DNA of 64,000 nt from JBGPRB01 sp964422155 (GCA_964422155.1 CAYQZZ010000002.1:14372-78371); one strand, 5' to 3'. Numbered from the stretch's first letter, positions 16,377 through 25,880 are shown. The notes: a model not told the origin generated them from the sequence alone. Program-made: numbers and translations.

Positions 16377-17483
16377 TTAAGAGGCCTGTCCCCACCGAAA
16401 TAATTCGAGTACCGAAACAGTGGGAATGTGCTCGGGAGGTCTTACCAGCTCCAGTGTTAGTGCTTTCTCTGGGCAGGTTATGACACAAACGCCACACCCT
16501 AAACAATGCTCACTAATAATGGACGACTTAAGCTTCTTGGAACCGGAAAACTTCTGCATCTCTATGGCGTCAAACTTGCAGCGGTCGATACAGGTCTGAC
16601 AACCACCGCAAAGCTCCTGATTCACGGTAGCCCGGTACCGGCTAGGAGAGAGAATTTCGTAAACCTTACCCTCCCCCCGATGGAGCAAGGGATTGATTAC
16701 CATACAGCAGTCATCGCAGCAATTGCAGAAAAGGTCTCCATGGGAGGTATTCAGGGGTATATGGACCAAGCCACGGTCTTCACAGTCATCAATTGTCGCC
16801 AGGGCTTCTTCAAAGGTGACATCTTTGGGCGGTTTCAGGAACTGTGTTGATTCGCGGGGTCGACGTTCACCAGCGGTAGGGTATTGGACATGGAGACACA
16901 CGTCTATCGGACTATCGCACTTCCGCCACAGGCCCCGGCAGCCGCACATCATAAAGACTGTCCGTTCCGACCTTCTGAGTATCTGCTCCATGTCCTCGTA
17001 CCACAGGATTTGCTCCGGCTGGATATTAGGGCTGGCAAGGAGAGCCTTATGAGCCGGCACTACCCTGTGTGCTCCCGGTGCCCCGCTCTCCTTCCTTTTG
17101 ATAAACCCGTCTACCAGTATATCTCGCCATTCCGCGTAAAAGAAGTCACCCCACAGGGGGTAAACCTTGGCTTTAAGGTCTTCCTTCATCCAGCCGATAG
17201 CACCATGGTGGAAGGCAACGATATTAGCCGGCGTGACATAACCGTTGTTAATTTTACGGATTATCTGCCTTTGTTCCATATCATTAAGCTTTGCCTGAAG
17301 GCTTTTTTCGTCGGTTTTTATCCTTTTCGCCAGTTCCGAGCAAGAGGCTGGGATAGATAATTCGAGAAGCAATTGCCCTTCTTCGGGTGTCATCATTGCC
17401 TGAAGAATTTTAGCAAAACGTTTAGAGCCTGGAGCACCCATTTTTTCCGTTAGCTTGTCGAACACATCATTTTTCTTCGGCAT
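16377..17483 (-). CDS. Winged-helix and 2x[4Fe-4S] ferredoxin-domain protein
   Basis: This protein of 368 residues has an N-terminal winged-helix-like region (about 36-85), a middle region with unusual cysteine groups (MCGCRGLWRKC at 179-189 and CNCCDDCC at 253-260), and a C-terminal bacterial ferredoxin domain (C292/C295/C298/C302 and C327/C330/C333/C337). Similar proteins accompany flavin and Hdr-like oxidoreductases in anaerobes. It could be an electron carrier or a redox-sensing regulator. AGGAGG precedes the ATG. It is convergent with the zinc protein and divergent in role from the GlcD-type gene behind it. Confidence 0.72.
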   Translation of the reverse strand: MPKKNDVFDKLTEKMGAPGSKRFAKILQAMMTPEEGQLLLELSIPASCSELAKRIKTDEKSLQAKLNDMEQRQIIRKINNGYVTPANIVAFHHGAIGWMKEDLKAKVYPLWGDFFYAEWRDILVDGFIKRKESGAPGAHRVVPAHKALLASPNIQPEQILWYEDMEQILRRSERTVFMMCGCRGLWRKCDSPIDVCLHVQYPTAGERRPRESTQFLKPPKDVTFEEALATIDDCEDRGLVHIPLNTSHGDLFCNCCDDCCMVINPLLHRGEGKVYEILSPSRYRATVNQELCGGCQTCIDRCKFDAIEMQKFSGSKKLKSSIISEHCLGCGVCVITCPEKALTLELVRPPEHIPTVSVLELFRWGQAS

Positions 17484-17689
17484 TTCTTTTCCTCCTGACT
17501 TGTCCTTCTATTCTCTCCAGTAAATTCGCGTTACTAACTTATACTTATGACTGGGCTTATTTTTAAGCTTTTGTCAATATAAAGCAAATAAAAAACCCTG
17601 TCTGCAGAAAGTATTCGACTCACCCGGACAATGGTGGCATCACGCCTTGCAGCGCAAAGGCAGTCTTGCCTTAAAAGAACTGTACCCAT

Positions 17690-17834
17690 GTCACCCTGAG
17701 CGTAGCCTGCTTGTGCTAAAGCTTCAGCGAAGGCAAGCGAAGGGTCTGGGGGTGGTGGGGACTATCTGTGCACTGCCAGCCCTACCCACAGATTCTTCGT
17801 CATCCCGATAAAATCGGGATTCCTCAGAATGACA
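17690..17834. repeat. Dispersed intergenic hairpin repeat
   Basis: This segment begins tgtcaccctgagcg and ends tcctcagaatgacat, with internal arms attcttcgtc and cccgataaaatcggga. It is a member of the long inverted-repeat family found in most intergenic gaps of this window. The preceding part of the gap (17484-17689) contains no gene or recognisable signal. Confidence 0.6.
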
Positions 17835-17856
17835 TTTGGGGCAAAGCCCGTAAAGG

Positions 17857-19380
17857 CTAATCTTTCGCTGTTATATAGTTGGTAGATTCTGAGGCTGCGT
17901 TCGGGTCAAACGCTTTCTTAAATTTCCTCAACCATAAATGGTAATTGGATGTATGCGGCCCGTACTGGTCATGAGCCGCGTCACCCCACGCATGACCCGG
18001 CACTCCAAAGTGACCCTCTATAGCCGTTTTATTGGCGAACATGCCAACCTCGGCCGGGGCTTTTTGTGCTTCGGGGTCTTTCTTATTAAACCTGATAAGC
18101 AGTTCGGCGTGCCCGGCATGCCCGTGTTCAACCGATTGCACGAAGGGGTCCGTGCCATCAGCCAGCAGCCGTCCTTCATTAATCAGGCGTTCCTTAATCG
18201 GGGATGAACGTAGAATATATTGATGCATGAGATAAAATACATCAGTACCGCCCACCTCCCCCGCGAAGACTCCTGAGGCGCGGCAGGTCTCTCTGATAGA
18301 ACTGGTGACCCTTATGAAACGCCACATAAAGCCCCCGGCATTTTTAGGGTCCTCAACCGGTTCCAACGACTTGCCGTTATACTCATCCATGATTTGCTGT
18401 AAAGCTTTCTTTTTATATTCGGTGTCGCTCGGAGAGTTGCCGGCCATGATGATTAAAAAGCCCGGCCCCTGTACTGAATCGGTAAATTGCTTCATATAGG
18501 CAAGGTCTTCATTGTTATCTGTGGCAATATTCGAGGCCATCATGGCGGCATTGAAGCCCATTAAAATGAACCCGATTTCAGCTTCACCGACCTTTTGGGC
18601 TGCCTGAATCAGTTTTTCCGATGACGGGAAGGAGATGTACCGTATCATAAAGCCTGGTGGTATCTGGCTTGGGCAATAGCGGGGTGATACTCCTTCAATC
18701 GGAAATGTCGAGGGTCCCGGCCAGTGATAAACCTTTTGTGCCGCCCTGGTATAGACACCAAGCCCCCCAAGCGGCATCACGTTGCCTCTGATGACGCCTC
18801 TTAAAGACGGACCCGGGCCATCGCCGCACCACCACTGGCCCAGTGACCCCAGTGAACCCAGCCTGACTATTTCCCCGTCCGGAGTTACCCATTCCAGAGC
18901 CAGTTGATTTCTCTCCCCGTAACTGCCGCTGACACTTAGATGCCCTATCCCCTGATGAGCCGCTAGAGGGAGTGCGGAGCAGTTGCTGCCGGCCCCGGTG
19001 ATGTTGCAGTTCAAACCTCTTTTCATTAACTCAGCCTGCAGCTGGGCGTAAATCACGTAGGGTTCGACCACTGCATACATGCTTTTCTCGTTGATTTCCA
19101 GGATGCGGTTCATCCTCCTTAAGTCCAGTTTGACGACGCCCGGTCCGCCGGCATCACCATAGGCTCCCCAGCCCGTACTCGATGCCTTAAACTGCACCTT
19201 GAATTTGTTACAAAGCCTGACTATCGCCTGGACTTCCTCAGTGGTTTTGGGAAGAGTCACGGCTTCAAACCTGGGCCTCGCCCGCTGAGCGTACGAATTC
19301 AGTATTAAAGGGGCTTCGGAAATATTCTCTGGTCCCACCACATCTTCTAACGCTTTATAAATTTCTCTCTTTAAAGCCAT
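17857..19380 (-). CDS. FAD-binding oxidase, GlcD/vanillyl-alcohol-oxidase superfamily
   Basis: This flavoprotein of 507 residues has the PCMH-type FAD domain (TLPKTTEEVQAIVRLCNKF at about 42-60, then KASSTGWGAYGDAGGPGVV) and a C-terminal substrate cap. The length and cap resemble 4-cresol dehydrogenase and vanillyl-alcohol oxidase more than glycolate oxidase, suggesting a phenolic or alcohol substrate, but the flavin-linking residue cannot be identified confidently. AAAGGAGG precedes the ATG. It lies on the same strand as the Fe-S and second GlcD-type genes, which may accept its electrons. Confidence 0.78.
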   Translation of the reverse strand: MALKREIYKALEDVVGPENISEAPLILNSYAQRARPRFEAVTLPKTTEEVQAIVRLCNKFKVQFKASSTGWGAYGDAGGPGVVKLDLRRMNRILEINEKSMYAVVEPYVIYAQLQAELMKRGLNCNITGAGSNCSALPLAAHQGIGHLSVSGSYGERNQLALEWVTPDGEIVRLGSLGSLGQWWCGDGPGPSLRGVIRGNVMPLGGLGVYTRAAQKVYHWPGPSTFPIEGVSPRYCPSQIPPGFMIRYISFPSSEKLIQAAQKVGEAEIGFILMGFNAAMMASNIATDNNEDLAYMKQFTDSVQGPGFLIIMAGNSPSDTEYKKKALQQIMDEYNGKSLEPVEDPKNAGGFMWRFIRVTSSIRETCRASGVFAGEVGGTDVFYLMHQYILRSSPIKERLINEGRLLADGTDPFVQSVEHGHAGHAELLIRFNKKDPEAQKAPAEVGMFANKTAIEGHFGVPGHAWGDAAHDQYGPHTSNYHLWLRKFKKAFDPNAASESTNYITAKD

Positions 19381-19456
19381 GTTTGTGACCTCCTTTGAGA
19401 CTATTTATTAATGTCATACCGACTTTATCATCGGGAGCCGGACCACCACTCCTACC

Positions 19457-19580
19457 CTGGATTCTGGCTTTCGCCAGAATGACAATGTAGAATCCCTGGA
19501 TTCCCACTGGAGTTTACCCCGTACGCCGACCTGCTCGCCGAACAAGTTCTTTGGCAGGCGAGTACGGGGTGGGAATGACA
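19457..19580. repeat. Dispersed intergenic hairpin repeat
   Basis: Short inverted arms ctggattctggctttcgccagaatgac and ggattcccactgg...gtgggaatgac enclose a tgctcgcc/ggcgag inner stem. It belongs to the same repeat family as the other intergenic hairpins and separates two flavin/Fe-S oxidoreductase genes. Confidence 0.6.
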
Positions 19581-19633
19581 ATTGTGGGAAGCCTGGGATG
19601 ACACTGAACCATGGCTAAACGTTCTCCTCTTTG

Positions 19634-20902
19634 TTAAATTGCTTTCTCCAGCAGCTCAACGACATCATATACCTTGAGGTTGCTCCCGTATTCTTTGATA
19701 GTGTCGTTAAAGTTCTGCTCGCATCCGGGACAGGCAGTCACGATAGCCTCCGCCCCGGTGGACTCAGCTTCATCTATTCGCTCTCTGGCCGTCCACCTGG
19801 CAAACTCGGGGTTGGTTTCCCTGACACCCCCGCCAGCACCACAGCACCAGGCATATTCCTTTATCCTGTCCATCTCGACGAGCTTTAAGCCAGGGACACT
19901 CTTCAGGACATCCCGCGGGGATTCATAAACACCGTAGGTGCCCCGCCTGAATTCTTTCGGCGGGTCAAATATGCGTATATGTCCGGGAATCGGTTTCCCT
20001 TCCCAGTGTAAATATGGCTCTCCCAGTCTGCCAAGATGGCAGGGGTCGTGATAGGTGACCTTGACGTTAACCTTCCTGGTCGGTTTCAGCTTGCCTTCTT
20101 TTATCAATCGGGCAAGGTATTCCGTGGTATGCAACACTTCCAGGTCTCCCTTCAGGCCGAATTTATCGTAGAGCACCTTAAAGGCATAATAGCAATCGGC
20201 GCAGCCTGTTACCAGTATTTTCGCACCCGATTTCTTAATCAGTGCCATTTTTTGTCTGGCCTGATTTAATAGCTCTTCTTTATATCCCATCTGGTATGCC
20301 CGTCCGCCACAGCATGACTCGTTTTCTCCGGCAATGCCTATGTCGACACCCACTTTTTGCAGTAATTTAACGGCAGCTTTGGCCACTTTCCACATATCTT
20401 TGTCGTAACAAATCCGGCACCCGGCGTGATAAATGACCTTCGTCTTCTGCCTGGTGATATCTTTCACATCCAGCCCTTTAGCCCAATCTCCACGCCCGGC
20501 TTTCGCCCCCGGTATCATGGTGCCCTGTTTCCGCAGACTATTAATAACGCCATCAAGATCCGGGATAGTGTGGCCTTCCTCGACACATTTAATCCTGATT
20601 TCATTTATCGGCTCCAGCACTTCCATGTCCATGGCGTACTTGCAGGAGATATCACAGGCACCGCACATCTGGCAGTTATAAACAACCTCAAGAAGCTTAT
20701 CGTCATATTCGAGTTCCTTCTCCAGCATGGCTATACCCATGCCCATTCTGCCGCCGCCGGCATAGGTATGGAAGTTATATCTGGCTATGCTGGGGCAGGC
20801 ATAGGAATGTTGAATTTCTTTTAGCTTTTCCAGCGGGACAAATTTGCATATCGAGCAGCGGCAGCACATTTCCATATCACTTCTATAATCTTCCAGCGCC
20901 AT
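19634..20902 (-). CDS. (Fe-S)-binding oxidoreductase with two CCG domains (GlcF/HdrD-like)
   Basis: This 422-residue electron-transfer protein has Cys groups for Fe-S clusters at residues 13-19 (CCRCSIC) and 77-87 (CQMCGACDISC). The second is only half a standard ferredoxin pair. Two CCG domains follow (ESCCGG and YAWCCGAGGG, with partners GCRICYD and DPCHLGRLG). In GlcDEF and lactate oxidase complexes such subunits pass electrons from the flavoprotein to quinone or other carriers. It sits between two GlcD-type genes with AGGG-type ribosome sites and is probably the shared partner. Confidence 0.83.
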   Translation of the reverse strand: MALEDYRSDMEMCCRCSICKFVPLEKLKEIQHSYACPSIARYNFHTYAGGGRMGMGIAMLEKELEYDDKLLEVVYNCQMCGACDISCKYAMDMEVLEPINEIRIKCVEEGHTIPDLDGVINSLRKQGTMIPGAKAGRGDWAKGLDVKDITRQKTKVIYHAGCRICYDKDMWKVAKAAVKLLQKVGVDIGIAGENESCCGGRAYQMGYKEELLNQARQKMALIKKSGAKILVTGCADCYYAFKVLYDKFGLKGDLEVLHTTEYLARLIKEGKLKPTRKVNVKVTYHDPCHLGRLGEPYLHWEGKPIPGHIRIFDPPKEFRRGTYGVYESPRDVLKSVPGLKLVEMDRIKEYAWCCGAGGGVRETNPEFARWTARERIDEAESTGAEAIVTACPGCEQNFNDTIKEYGSNLKVYDVVELLEKAI

Positions 20903-21009
20903 TTCTTTCCCTCCATGTTTGTTAGTTATCAGTGGTCAGTTGTTAGTTATCAGATTGAGCGTTGGACACCTTAACTGTCTACTGATAACTATATACTGTC
21001 TACTTTAAT

Positions 21010-22476
21010 TTAAAAGCACAGTTTCCCCGGATTCATGATATTGCCGGGGTCTAATATGGACTTGACCTTTTTCAAGGCAGCTACGGTAGCAGCGTCTCTA
21101 TTAATAATCGTCCTGGCGCTGGTACCATAAGGCCTCGAAAAGAATGCCCCTTTAGCCATCAGGCTCGTGATGACCCGGTCGGATAGCTCCTTAACCCGGT
21201 CAGACTCGCCCTGGTTTTTCGGGTCATAAAACAGGTTGAATTCGCAGTGGCAGTTGGTCCCCTGTACTATCGGCTGGAGGTAAATACCCATCTCTGAAGT
21301 CGGGTAGCCTATGTCATGAGCCTCATCGTACATGGTATCGAGCAAACCGGGGAGATTATCATAGATAGTCAAGAAAAATATATCGTGGCAGGCTCCTTTA
21401 TGACGGAGCTTCCAGTAAGGCTCCCCGGAGGGACGCTGGACTTTATTTAATAACTCAGAGGCCGAGATTTTATCAATAGCCTGTACCGGTTCCAGGCCCA
21501 CCCGCTGGGCTATCTCTCTCATATCTTTTATTTGTCCGCTCACTCTCTCTTCCGGCAGATATTCGTAGCCGGCGATATTGAAGAAAAGTACCCAGGGAGG
21601 CAGAGTGTCCTTAAGTTCCCGGTAATTATCGGGCAATTTCTTCGCCATGATAGTTGCCAGATTGGAATTATTAAGCACAAAGCACTCGTTAGCCAGTCTC
21701 AGCCTTATCAGCCAGTGCACCATCTCCAGTATCTTATCGAGTGTTGAAGAGCCAACCAGGAAGGGCTCTTCAAGTCTGGGAATGAGTTCGCATCTAACCG
21801 ATGCCCACGTTACGATACCCATCGTTCCCTGGGCTCCCTGAATAACTCTATACAGGGAAAAGGCAGACGGCCCCGCCGCCTCCTTCTGAGCACCTCCGGC
21901 ATCCCACTGCTCTTCCAGCGTGCCTGGCCCGGCGGCGGCTCCTGTCCGGAACATATCACCGGTGCCGAAAATTACCTCAACGCAAGCCAGTGGGTCTCCT
22001 ATGTCCCAGTGATACTTGGGCATCACGACGGGCTCTCTCTCGAGCAGGCTGCCGGCAACGGATTTTGACTTGCGTGGCAGCAAAGGCAAATTGAGCCTGA
22101 GCCCTTCCTCGGCTACCGCCGGTATAAGCTCTTCAAAGGTTACGCCCGGCTCGAACATAGCTACTCTATTAGTCCGGTCGACCTTGATTATTTTTTTCAT
22201 GCCGCTCAGGTCTACAATGACAGCGCCTCCGACGCCGGGAACAGTATCGCCCCGGAAGTGTGGGGGGCCAGAGCTTACCGGCACCAGCGGCGTTAGAGTC
22301 TCATTAGCCAGCTTAACTATCTTCTCTATCTCCTCCACATTTCCTGGCTTGACGACGCATGACGGCTTTACCGCATTAACGAAACTCATGTCTCTGGAAT
22401 ATTCTTTTAACGTCGCCTGTTCGCGGTTTACATTGCCAGCGCCGACTATTTTTACGAGCTTGTCTTCTGCAATCAT
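21010..22476 (-). CDS. FAD-linked oxidase, GlcD type
   Basis: This 488-residue flavoprotein has a FAD_binding_4 domain (NVEEIEKIVKLANETLTPLV near 45-65, VPVSSGPPHFRGDTVPGVGGAV following) and a C-terminal FAD-oxidase domain ending RSI-type LDPGNIMNPGKLCF. The final LDPGNIMNPGK is the hallmark of the GlcD/D-lactate dehydrogenase group. Its substrate is probably a 2-hydroxy acid or related compound. GAAAGGAGG precedes the ATG. It is first in a unit that continues to the Fe-S protein 107 bases downstream. Confidence 0.83.
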   Translation of the reverse strand: MIAEDKLVKIVGAGNVNREQATLKEYSRDMSFVNAVKPSCVVKPGNVEEIEKIVKLANETLTPLVPVSSGPPHFRGDTVPGVGGAVIVDLSGMKKIIKVDRTNRVAMFEPGVTFEELIPAVAEEGLRLNLPLLPRKSKSVAGSLLEREPVVMPKYHWDIGDPLACVEVIFGTGDMFRTGAAAGPGTLEEQWDAGGAQKEAAGPSAFSLYRVIQGAQGTMGIVTWASVRCELIPRLEEPFLVGSSTLDKILEMVHWLIRLRLANECFVLNNSNLATIMAKKLPDNYRELKDTLPPWVLFFNIAGYEYLPEERVSGQIKDMREIAQRVGLEPVQAIDKISASELLNKVQRPSGEPYWKLRHKGACHDIFFLTIYDNLPGLLDTMYDEAHDIGYPTSEMGIYLQPIVQGTNCHCEFNLFYDPKNQGESDRVKELSDRVITSLMAKGAFFSRPYGTSARTIINRDAATVAALKKVKSILDPGNIMNPGKLCF

Positions 22477-22710
22477 TGCTGCCTCCTTTCCCGTTCTACT
22501 AAAATTAAATAACTTTTCATGATTTAATCAATCTTTCTTCTTATTTCTTAAATATTATCAATACCATGTCTTGGCTATTATGTGGTTTTACTATCGAGCT
22601 GTCAATTATTTGTAAGCATCGCACTTGACAATATTGAAGCAGCAATACATGATTTCCCAAATTGGTTGATAAATACCTGATTTTAATAATACACAGGAAG
22701 GAGAAAATAA

Positions 22711-23115
22711 ATGGCTAAAGCAAAATATGATAAACTATTTTTCAAAGAACCCATCGTAGAAGGAAATTTCGCACCAAAGATAGGGCTTAAAGATTTAACT
22801 GGCCTTAACATCAGGATTGCCTACAATTGCATTTCAGAACCGTTCCTCATGGTAAAGGAACCTCATAAACACGAGCACGAACAATACATGTGTTTTATCG
22901 GAGGTAACCCGATGGATATACGGGACTTCCCGGCAGAAGTTGAGCTTTCATTTGGAGAGGAAGGTGAAAAACATATAATCAACAAGACCACAATCGTCTA
23001 TATCCCGGCGGGTTTGCTTCATTGTCCACTTAACTTCAAGAGAGTCGATAAACCTATTATCTTTATGGATATTTATCCTGCCGCCGAATATCAAAGAATA
23101 CCTGTATCCAGATAG
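22711..23115 (+). CDS. Small cupin-like protein
   Basis: This 134-residue protein has a cupin-like metal cluster: His52, His54, His56 and Glu57 (PHKHEHEQY) and His104 (PAGLLHCP). The second strand sequence and length fit a single-domain cupin. The reaction is unknown. GGAAGGAG lies before the ATG. A TTGACA at 22625-22630 with a poor -10 is the only promoter-like signal in the 230-base gap before it. It sits opposite in strand to the UroD-type gene and near the GlcD genes. Confidence 0.65.
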   Translation: MAKAKYDKLFFKEPIVEGNFAPKIGLKDLTGLNIRIAYNCISEPFLMVKEPHKHEHEQYMCFIGGNPMDIRDFPAEVELSFGEEGEKHIINKTTIVYIPAGLLHCPLNFKRVDKPIIFMDIYPAAEYQRIPVSR

Positions 23116-23206
23116 CCTTCATCCTGCCAGACCTGGCGTAGTGTCTGGTAAGTAAGTCCTGTAATTCGTTGCGGAGAATGGGGTACTTTGCACCTCAAGC
23201 ATCTGA

Positions 23207-24436
23207 TTATCGATATACGCCGTATTCCTTGGTAAAATCAATCATTGCTTTGAGGTTTTCAGGCTTGACCTCATCTATGGAACTTCTTGGAGCCATAATG
23301 AAACCTCCCCCTTTGCCAACAACATCAATAAGCTCTTTACAGTAATCCTTTACATTCTGGGGGCTGCCTGTCTGTAACAATGAGCACGGAACATTGCCCA
23401 TGATGCACAGGTGGTTGCCCAGTATCTCCTTTACTCGTATAATGTCCGAAGTGTCAAAGTATCCGAGGACCTTGCCTCTGGGTAACTCAAGAAGATACTT
23501 CAGGCGTGAGGTATAGTCCCCTTCAAAGAAGGGACAGGGTGTTAACCCTGCATCTATTAAACCCAGCAATAGCCGCTTCAGGGTGGGCCAGTAAAATGTC
23601 TCGAACTGCTTTAACGACATGAACCCCTCAGCCCCCCTGTGCAGAGGTATAAAAACCCTGGGATTTCCACTCATCTTCGCCGTGGCAATAGCCATCCCAA
23701 GCAAAATGGGTAGTAGTTTTTCACAAGCTTTAATAAGCCTGTCAGGTTGTCGAAACATATCCAGCATAGACCCGCGCATACCTCTTAAACGGTCCGAAAC
23801 GACGTCAAAAGGTGTGAACGTAGCCGCATGGCTGAATGTGGGAAACCCCAGCTGTTTCAGTTCCTCTCCCAGCAAACCTATTTCAGCGTTCCGTTTTAAA
23901 ACTTCCTGCCTGGCTTTTGATAAGGACTCGATAGCCTTCTCGAATCCAGACATACCGAGTAAAGCTGTGGGGGAAAATAACAGGATACTTAGATGAGGGA
24001 GTCTTTGGAAAGACTCCAGGTTACCACATATACGCGGTAAATAATTCCGTATGATAAAGCCAGTAGGGTCCTCTAAAAACGCTTCGTATTCGTCGGCTTT
24101 CATATATTCCCCTTCGACGAACTGATGGGTATGGTGCAGCGAGGTACCGTGGCCGGGCCACACCATTTGCTTGAAGTCAAGCGCTTCAAGGGCGCCTCCC
24201 GAGTCAGGTCCCGTAGCAAGGCACGTATCCGGCTCAAAATCGATGACGGTTTTTTTAGCTGCCTCCTTCCATTTTCCCGGGTTGTAAAATGCATCCGCAC
24301 AGGTTATCCCGGTGTACTTTGCCGGGAAATAGCCGACACTAAGTATAACTGGAACTCTATCCGGTATTTTCAACTGGATAGCGTCCTCTACCCTCTTGAC
24401 TCTTTCCTCATATAGCTGTTTGGGTGTTTTGCTCAT
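23207..24436 (-). CDS. Uroporphyrinogen decarboxylase (UroD) superfamily methyltransferase-like protein
   Basis: This 409-residue TIM-barrel protein is of the URO-D superfamily, which outside heme synthesis contains corrinoid and cobalamin methyltransferases (MtaA/MtbA class). It does not look like HemE: the N-terminus has an extended RVEDAIQLKIPDRVPVILSV and the C-terminus KGGGFIMAPRSSIDEVKPEN, typical of the methyltransferase-type branch (GGG.I.....I....PEN). No corrinoid protein gene is adjacent. It may act in anaerobic demethylation of a methoxylated or methylated substrate. AGGAGG precedes the ATG. Confidence 0.72.
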   Translation of the reverse strand: MSKTPKQLYEERVKRVEDAIQLKIPDRVPVILSVGYFPAKYTGITCADAFYNPGKWKEAAKKTVIDFEPDTCLATGPDSGGALEALDFKQMVWPGHGTSLHHTHQFVEGEYMKADEYEAFLEDPTGFIIRNYLPRICGNLESFQRLPHLSILLFSPTALLGMSGFEKAIESLSKARQEVLKRNAEIGLLGEELKQLGFPTFSHAATFTPFDVVSDRLRGMRGSMLDMFRQPDRLIKACEKLLPILLGMAIATAKMSGNPRVFIPLHRGAEGFMSLKQFETFYWPTLKRLLLGLIDAGLTPCPFFEGDYTSRLKYLLELPRGKVLGYFDTSDIIRVKEILGNHLCIMGNVPCSLLQTGSPQNVKDYCKELIDVVGKGGGFIMAPRSSIDEVKPENLKAMIDFTKEYGVYR

Positions 24437-24502
24437 TGTTACTTGCCTCCTGTCTACTCTTTGGCAAGAGATTGATATGCAATTCTACCATACCCTCTAT
24501 AG

Positions 24503-24541
24503 AAAAGGCTCCGGAGGCATAATATCCTCCGAAGCCTTTCT
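24503..24541 (-). terminator. Rho-independent terminator after dctP
   Basis: On the minus strand GAAAGGCTTCGGAGG and its complement form a strong stem of about 14 bases around a short AT loop, followed by TTTTCT. It lies about 55 bases beyond the dctP stop and before the UroD-type gene, so it ends the dctP message. The stem is nearly symmetric and could also work in the other direction. Confidence 0.65.
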
Positions 24542-24595
24542 CTTAAGCTAACAGCCTGAAAACCTATGATAGCCTTAAAGCTTGTTACCTCTGTT

Positions 24596-25735
24596 TTAGG
24601 GTGAGCCAGGCAAATTATACTGTTTCCAATATTTCGCCCTGATAGTCATCCACGCATTATAGACTTTGTCTAAAGTAGCGTCAGTTACACCCACTGATTT
24701 ACAGTCTTCTCTCCACTTGGGAAGAAGAACCTCGGCGACAGATTTTTTCCACGCCGTCATCTCATCCGCGGTGGGTTCAATGAGCTTCTCGCCTTCGGAT
24801 AAAAGTGTTTTCGTAGATGCTGAATAGGTACCTATCTGGAAGTCTATGAGAGGTTTAAAGGAATCCAGCCGTGTCTGTGCGAATATCTTCTGGTCCTCCG
24901 CTGACATCGAATTATAGAAGTCATTGTTCATCAGAACAACCATATTTCCACAGCCGAAATCAAACATATAAAAGTAATCGGCGATGGATTGAATTTTCCA
25001 GTCTGTAACCATGGTCATGCTCATCACCGCGCCATCGATAACCCCCTTATCCATATTCATGTAAATTTCAGGGGTCACCACAGCCACAGCCGCGCCTCCG
25101 TTAGCCTTTACCAGCTCCGCGATACCACCAATCGCGCCTATTTTCGTGCCTTTAAAGTCAGCCGGAAAGTGCACTGCTTTTGACTTCATCACCAGATTGG
25201 ACCCGTTTAAGATATCATTCGTAAGGTACTTAAAACCGTTGTTTAGCTCAGCAGATACTTCCGGAATCTTGGAGAATTCTATCCAGGCGTCATTTGATGC
25301 CTTGTACATTGCCTCGTCGGCACCGGGCCATCCCAGTGTCGGCGTCATTGTGAGCATGGATAACGGGAAATCCTTGGCGAACATTGCTGTAGAGGTCAAC
25401 CCGATTTGGCATACACCCTTTCTTACCGAGTCTAGGACGGCGGTTATTGGTACCAAAGTCGAGGCTGCATAGAGTTCTACCTTGTAACGGCCATTCGTCC
25501 GCTTCTCAAACTCGGGCCCAAACCACTCTTCGCCGGCTGAGTAGCCCTTTCCCTTAGGGCAAGAATAAGAAATTTTAATCGTCTTGGCTACTACTGGTGC
25601 CGGTGCTGGTGCTGGTGCTGGTGCCGGTGCTGGTGCCGGTGCTGGAGCCGGCTCTTCCTTGGCGCAGGCAGGCAATAGAAGTGCCGCCATCAGCACTAAA
25701 GCGAGCACTGTAATCATCCAGTATCTTTTCTTCAT
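24596..25735 (-). CDS. dctP: TRAP transporter solute-binding lipoprotein, DctP family
   Basis: This protein of 379 residues has a signal with a lipobox ending at Cys (LLLPAC) and an (Ala-Pro)n tether of about 20 residues encoded by near-perfect hexanucleotide repeats, followed by a DctP fold with GEEWFGPEFEKRTNGRYKVE and a MGL-like region. It binds a carboxylate outside the cell and hands it to DctQM. The start at 25735 has AAAGGAG six bases upstream; a longer frame from 25762 is improbable. It is divergent from dctQM, an unusual split of the normal operon, and has its own promoter and terminator. Confidence 0.88.
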   Translation of the reverse strand: MKKRYWMITVLALVLMAALLLPACAKEEPAPAPAPAPAPAPAPAPAPVVAKTIKISYSCPKGKGYSAGEEWFGPEFEKRTNGRYKVELYAASTLVPITAVLDSVRKGVCQIGLTSTAMFAKDFPLSMLTMTPTLGWPGADEAMYKASNDAWIEFSKIPEVSAELNNGFKYLTNDILNGSNLVMKSKAVHFPADFKGTKIGAIGGIAELVKANGGAAVAVVTPEIYMNMDKGVIDGAVMSMTMVTDWKIQSIADYFYMFDFGCGNMVVLMNNDFYNSMSAEDQKIFAQTRLDSFKPLIDFQIGTYSASTKTLLSEGEKLIEPTADEMTAWKKSVAEVLLPKWREDCKSVGVTDATLDKVYNAWMTIRAKYWKQYNLPGSP

Positions 25736-25851
25736 TTTTTCTCCTTTGCTGTTACACTTCACCCGGAATAGCTATGTATTTAGCTATACACCTATACTCA
25801 TCACCTCCTTTTTTAAATTAATAAATATATTGATGTGTAAAGTTAATTCAC

Positions 25852-25880
25852 ACTGTATATTTTTTTCCTATTTCTGTCAA
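25852..25880 (-). promoter_or_regulatory. Predicted dctP promoter
   Basis: On the minus strand TTGACA (25880-25875) is followed by 17 bases and TACAGT (25857-25852). About 115 bases of leader follow; they contain AAGGAGGTGATG (25810-25800), a ribosome-like site that leads only into a five-codon frame before the true dctP start. Confidence 0.55.

Noticed and set aside
22620..22655. Promoter for the cupin gene
   Set aside because: The -35 box is good but the nearest -10 candidate has 15-base spacing and poor sequence; too weak to list.
23207..24436. HemE (true uroporphyrinogen decarboxylase)
   Set aside because: N- and C-terminal sequence and catabolic context fit the methyltransferase-like branch; no other heme genes are nearby.
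25580..25660. CRISPR-like short tandem repeat
   Set aside because: The hexamers are in frame within dctP and encode an Ala-Pro tether; there are no spacers.
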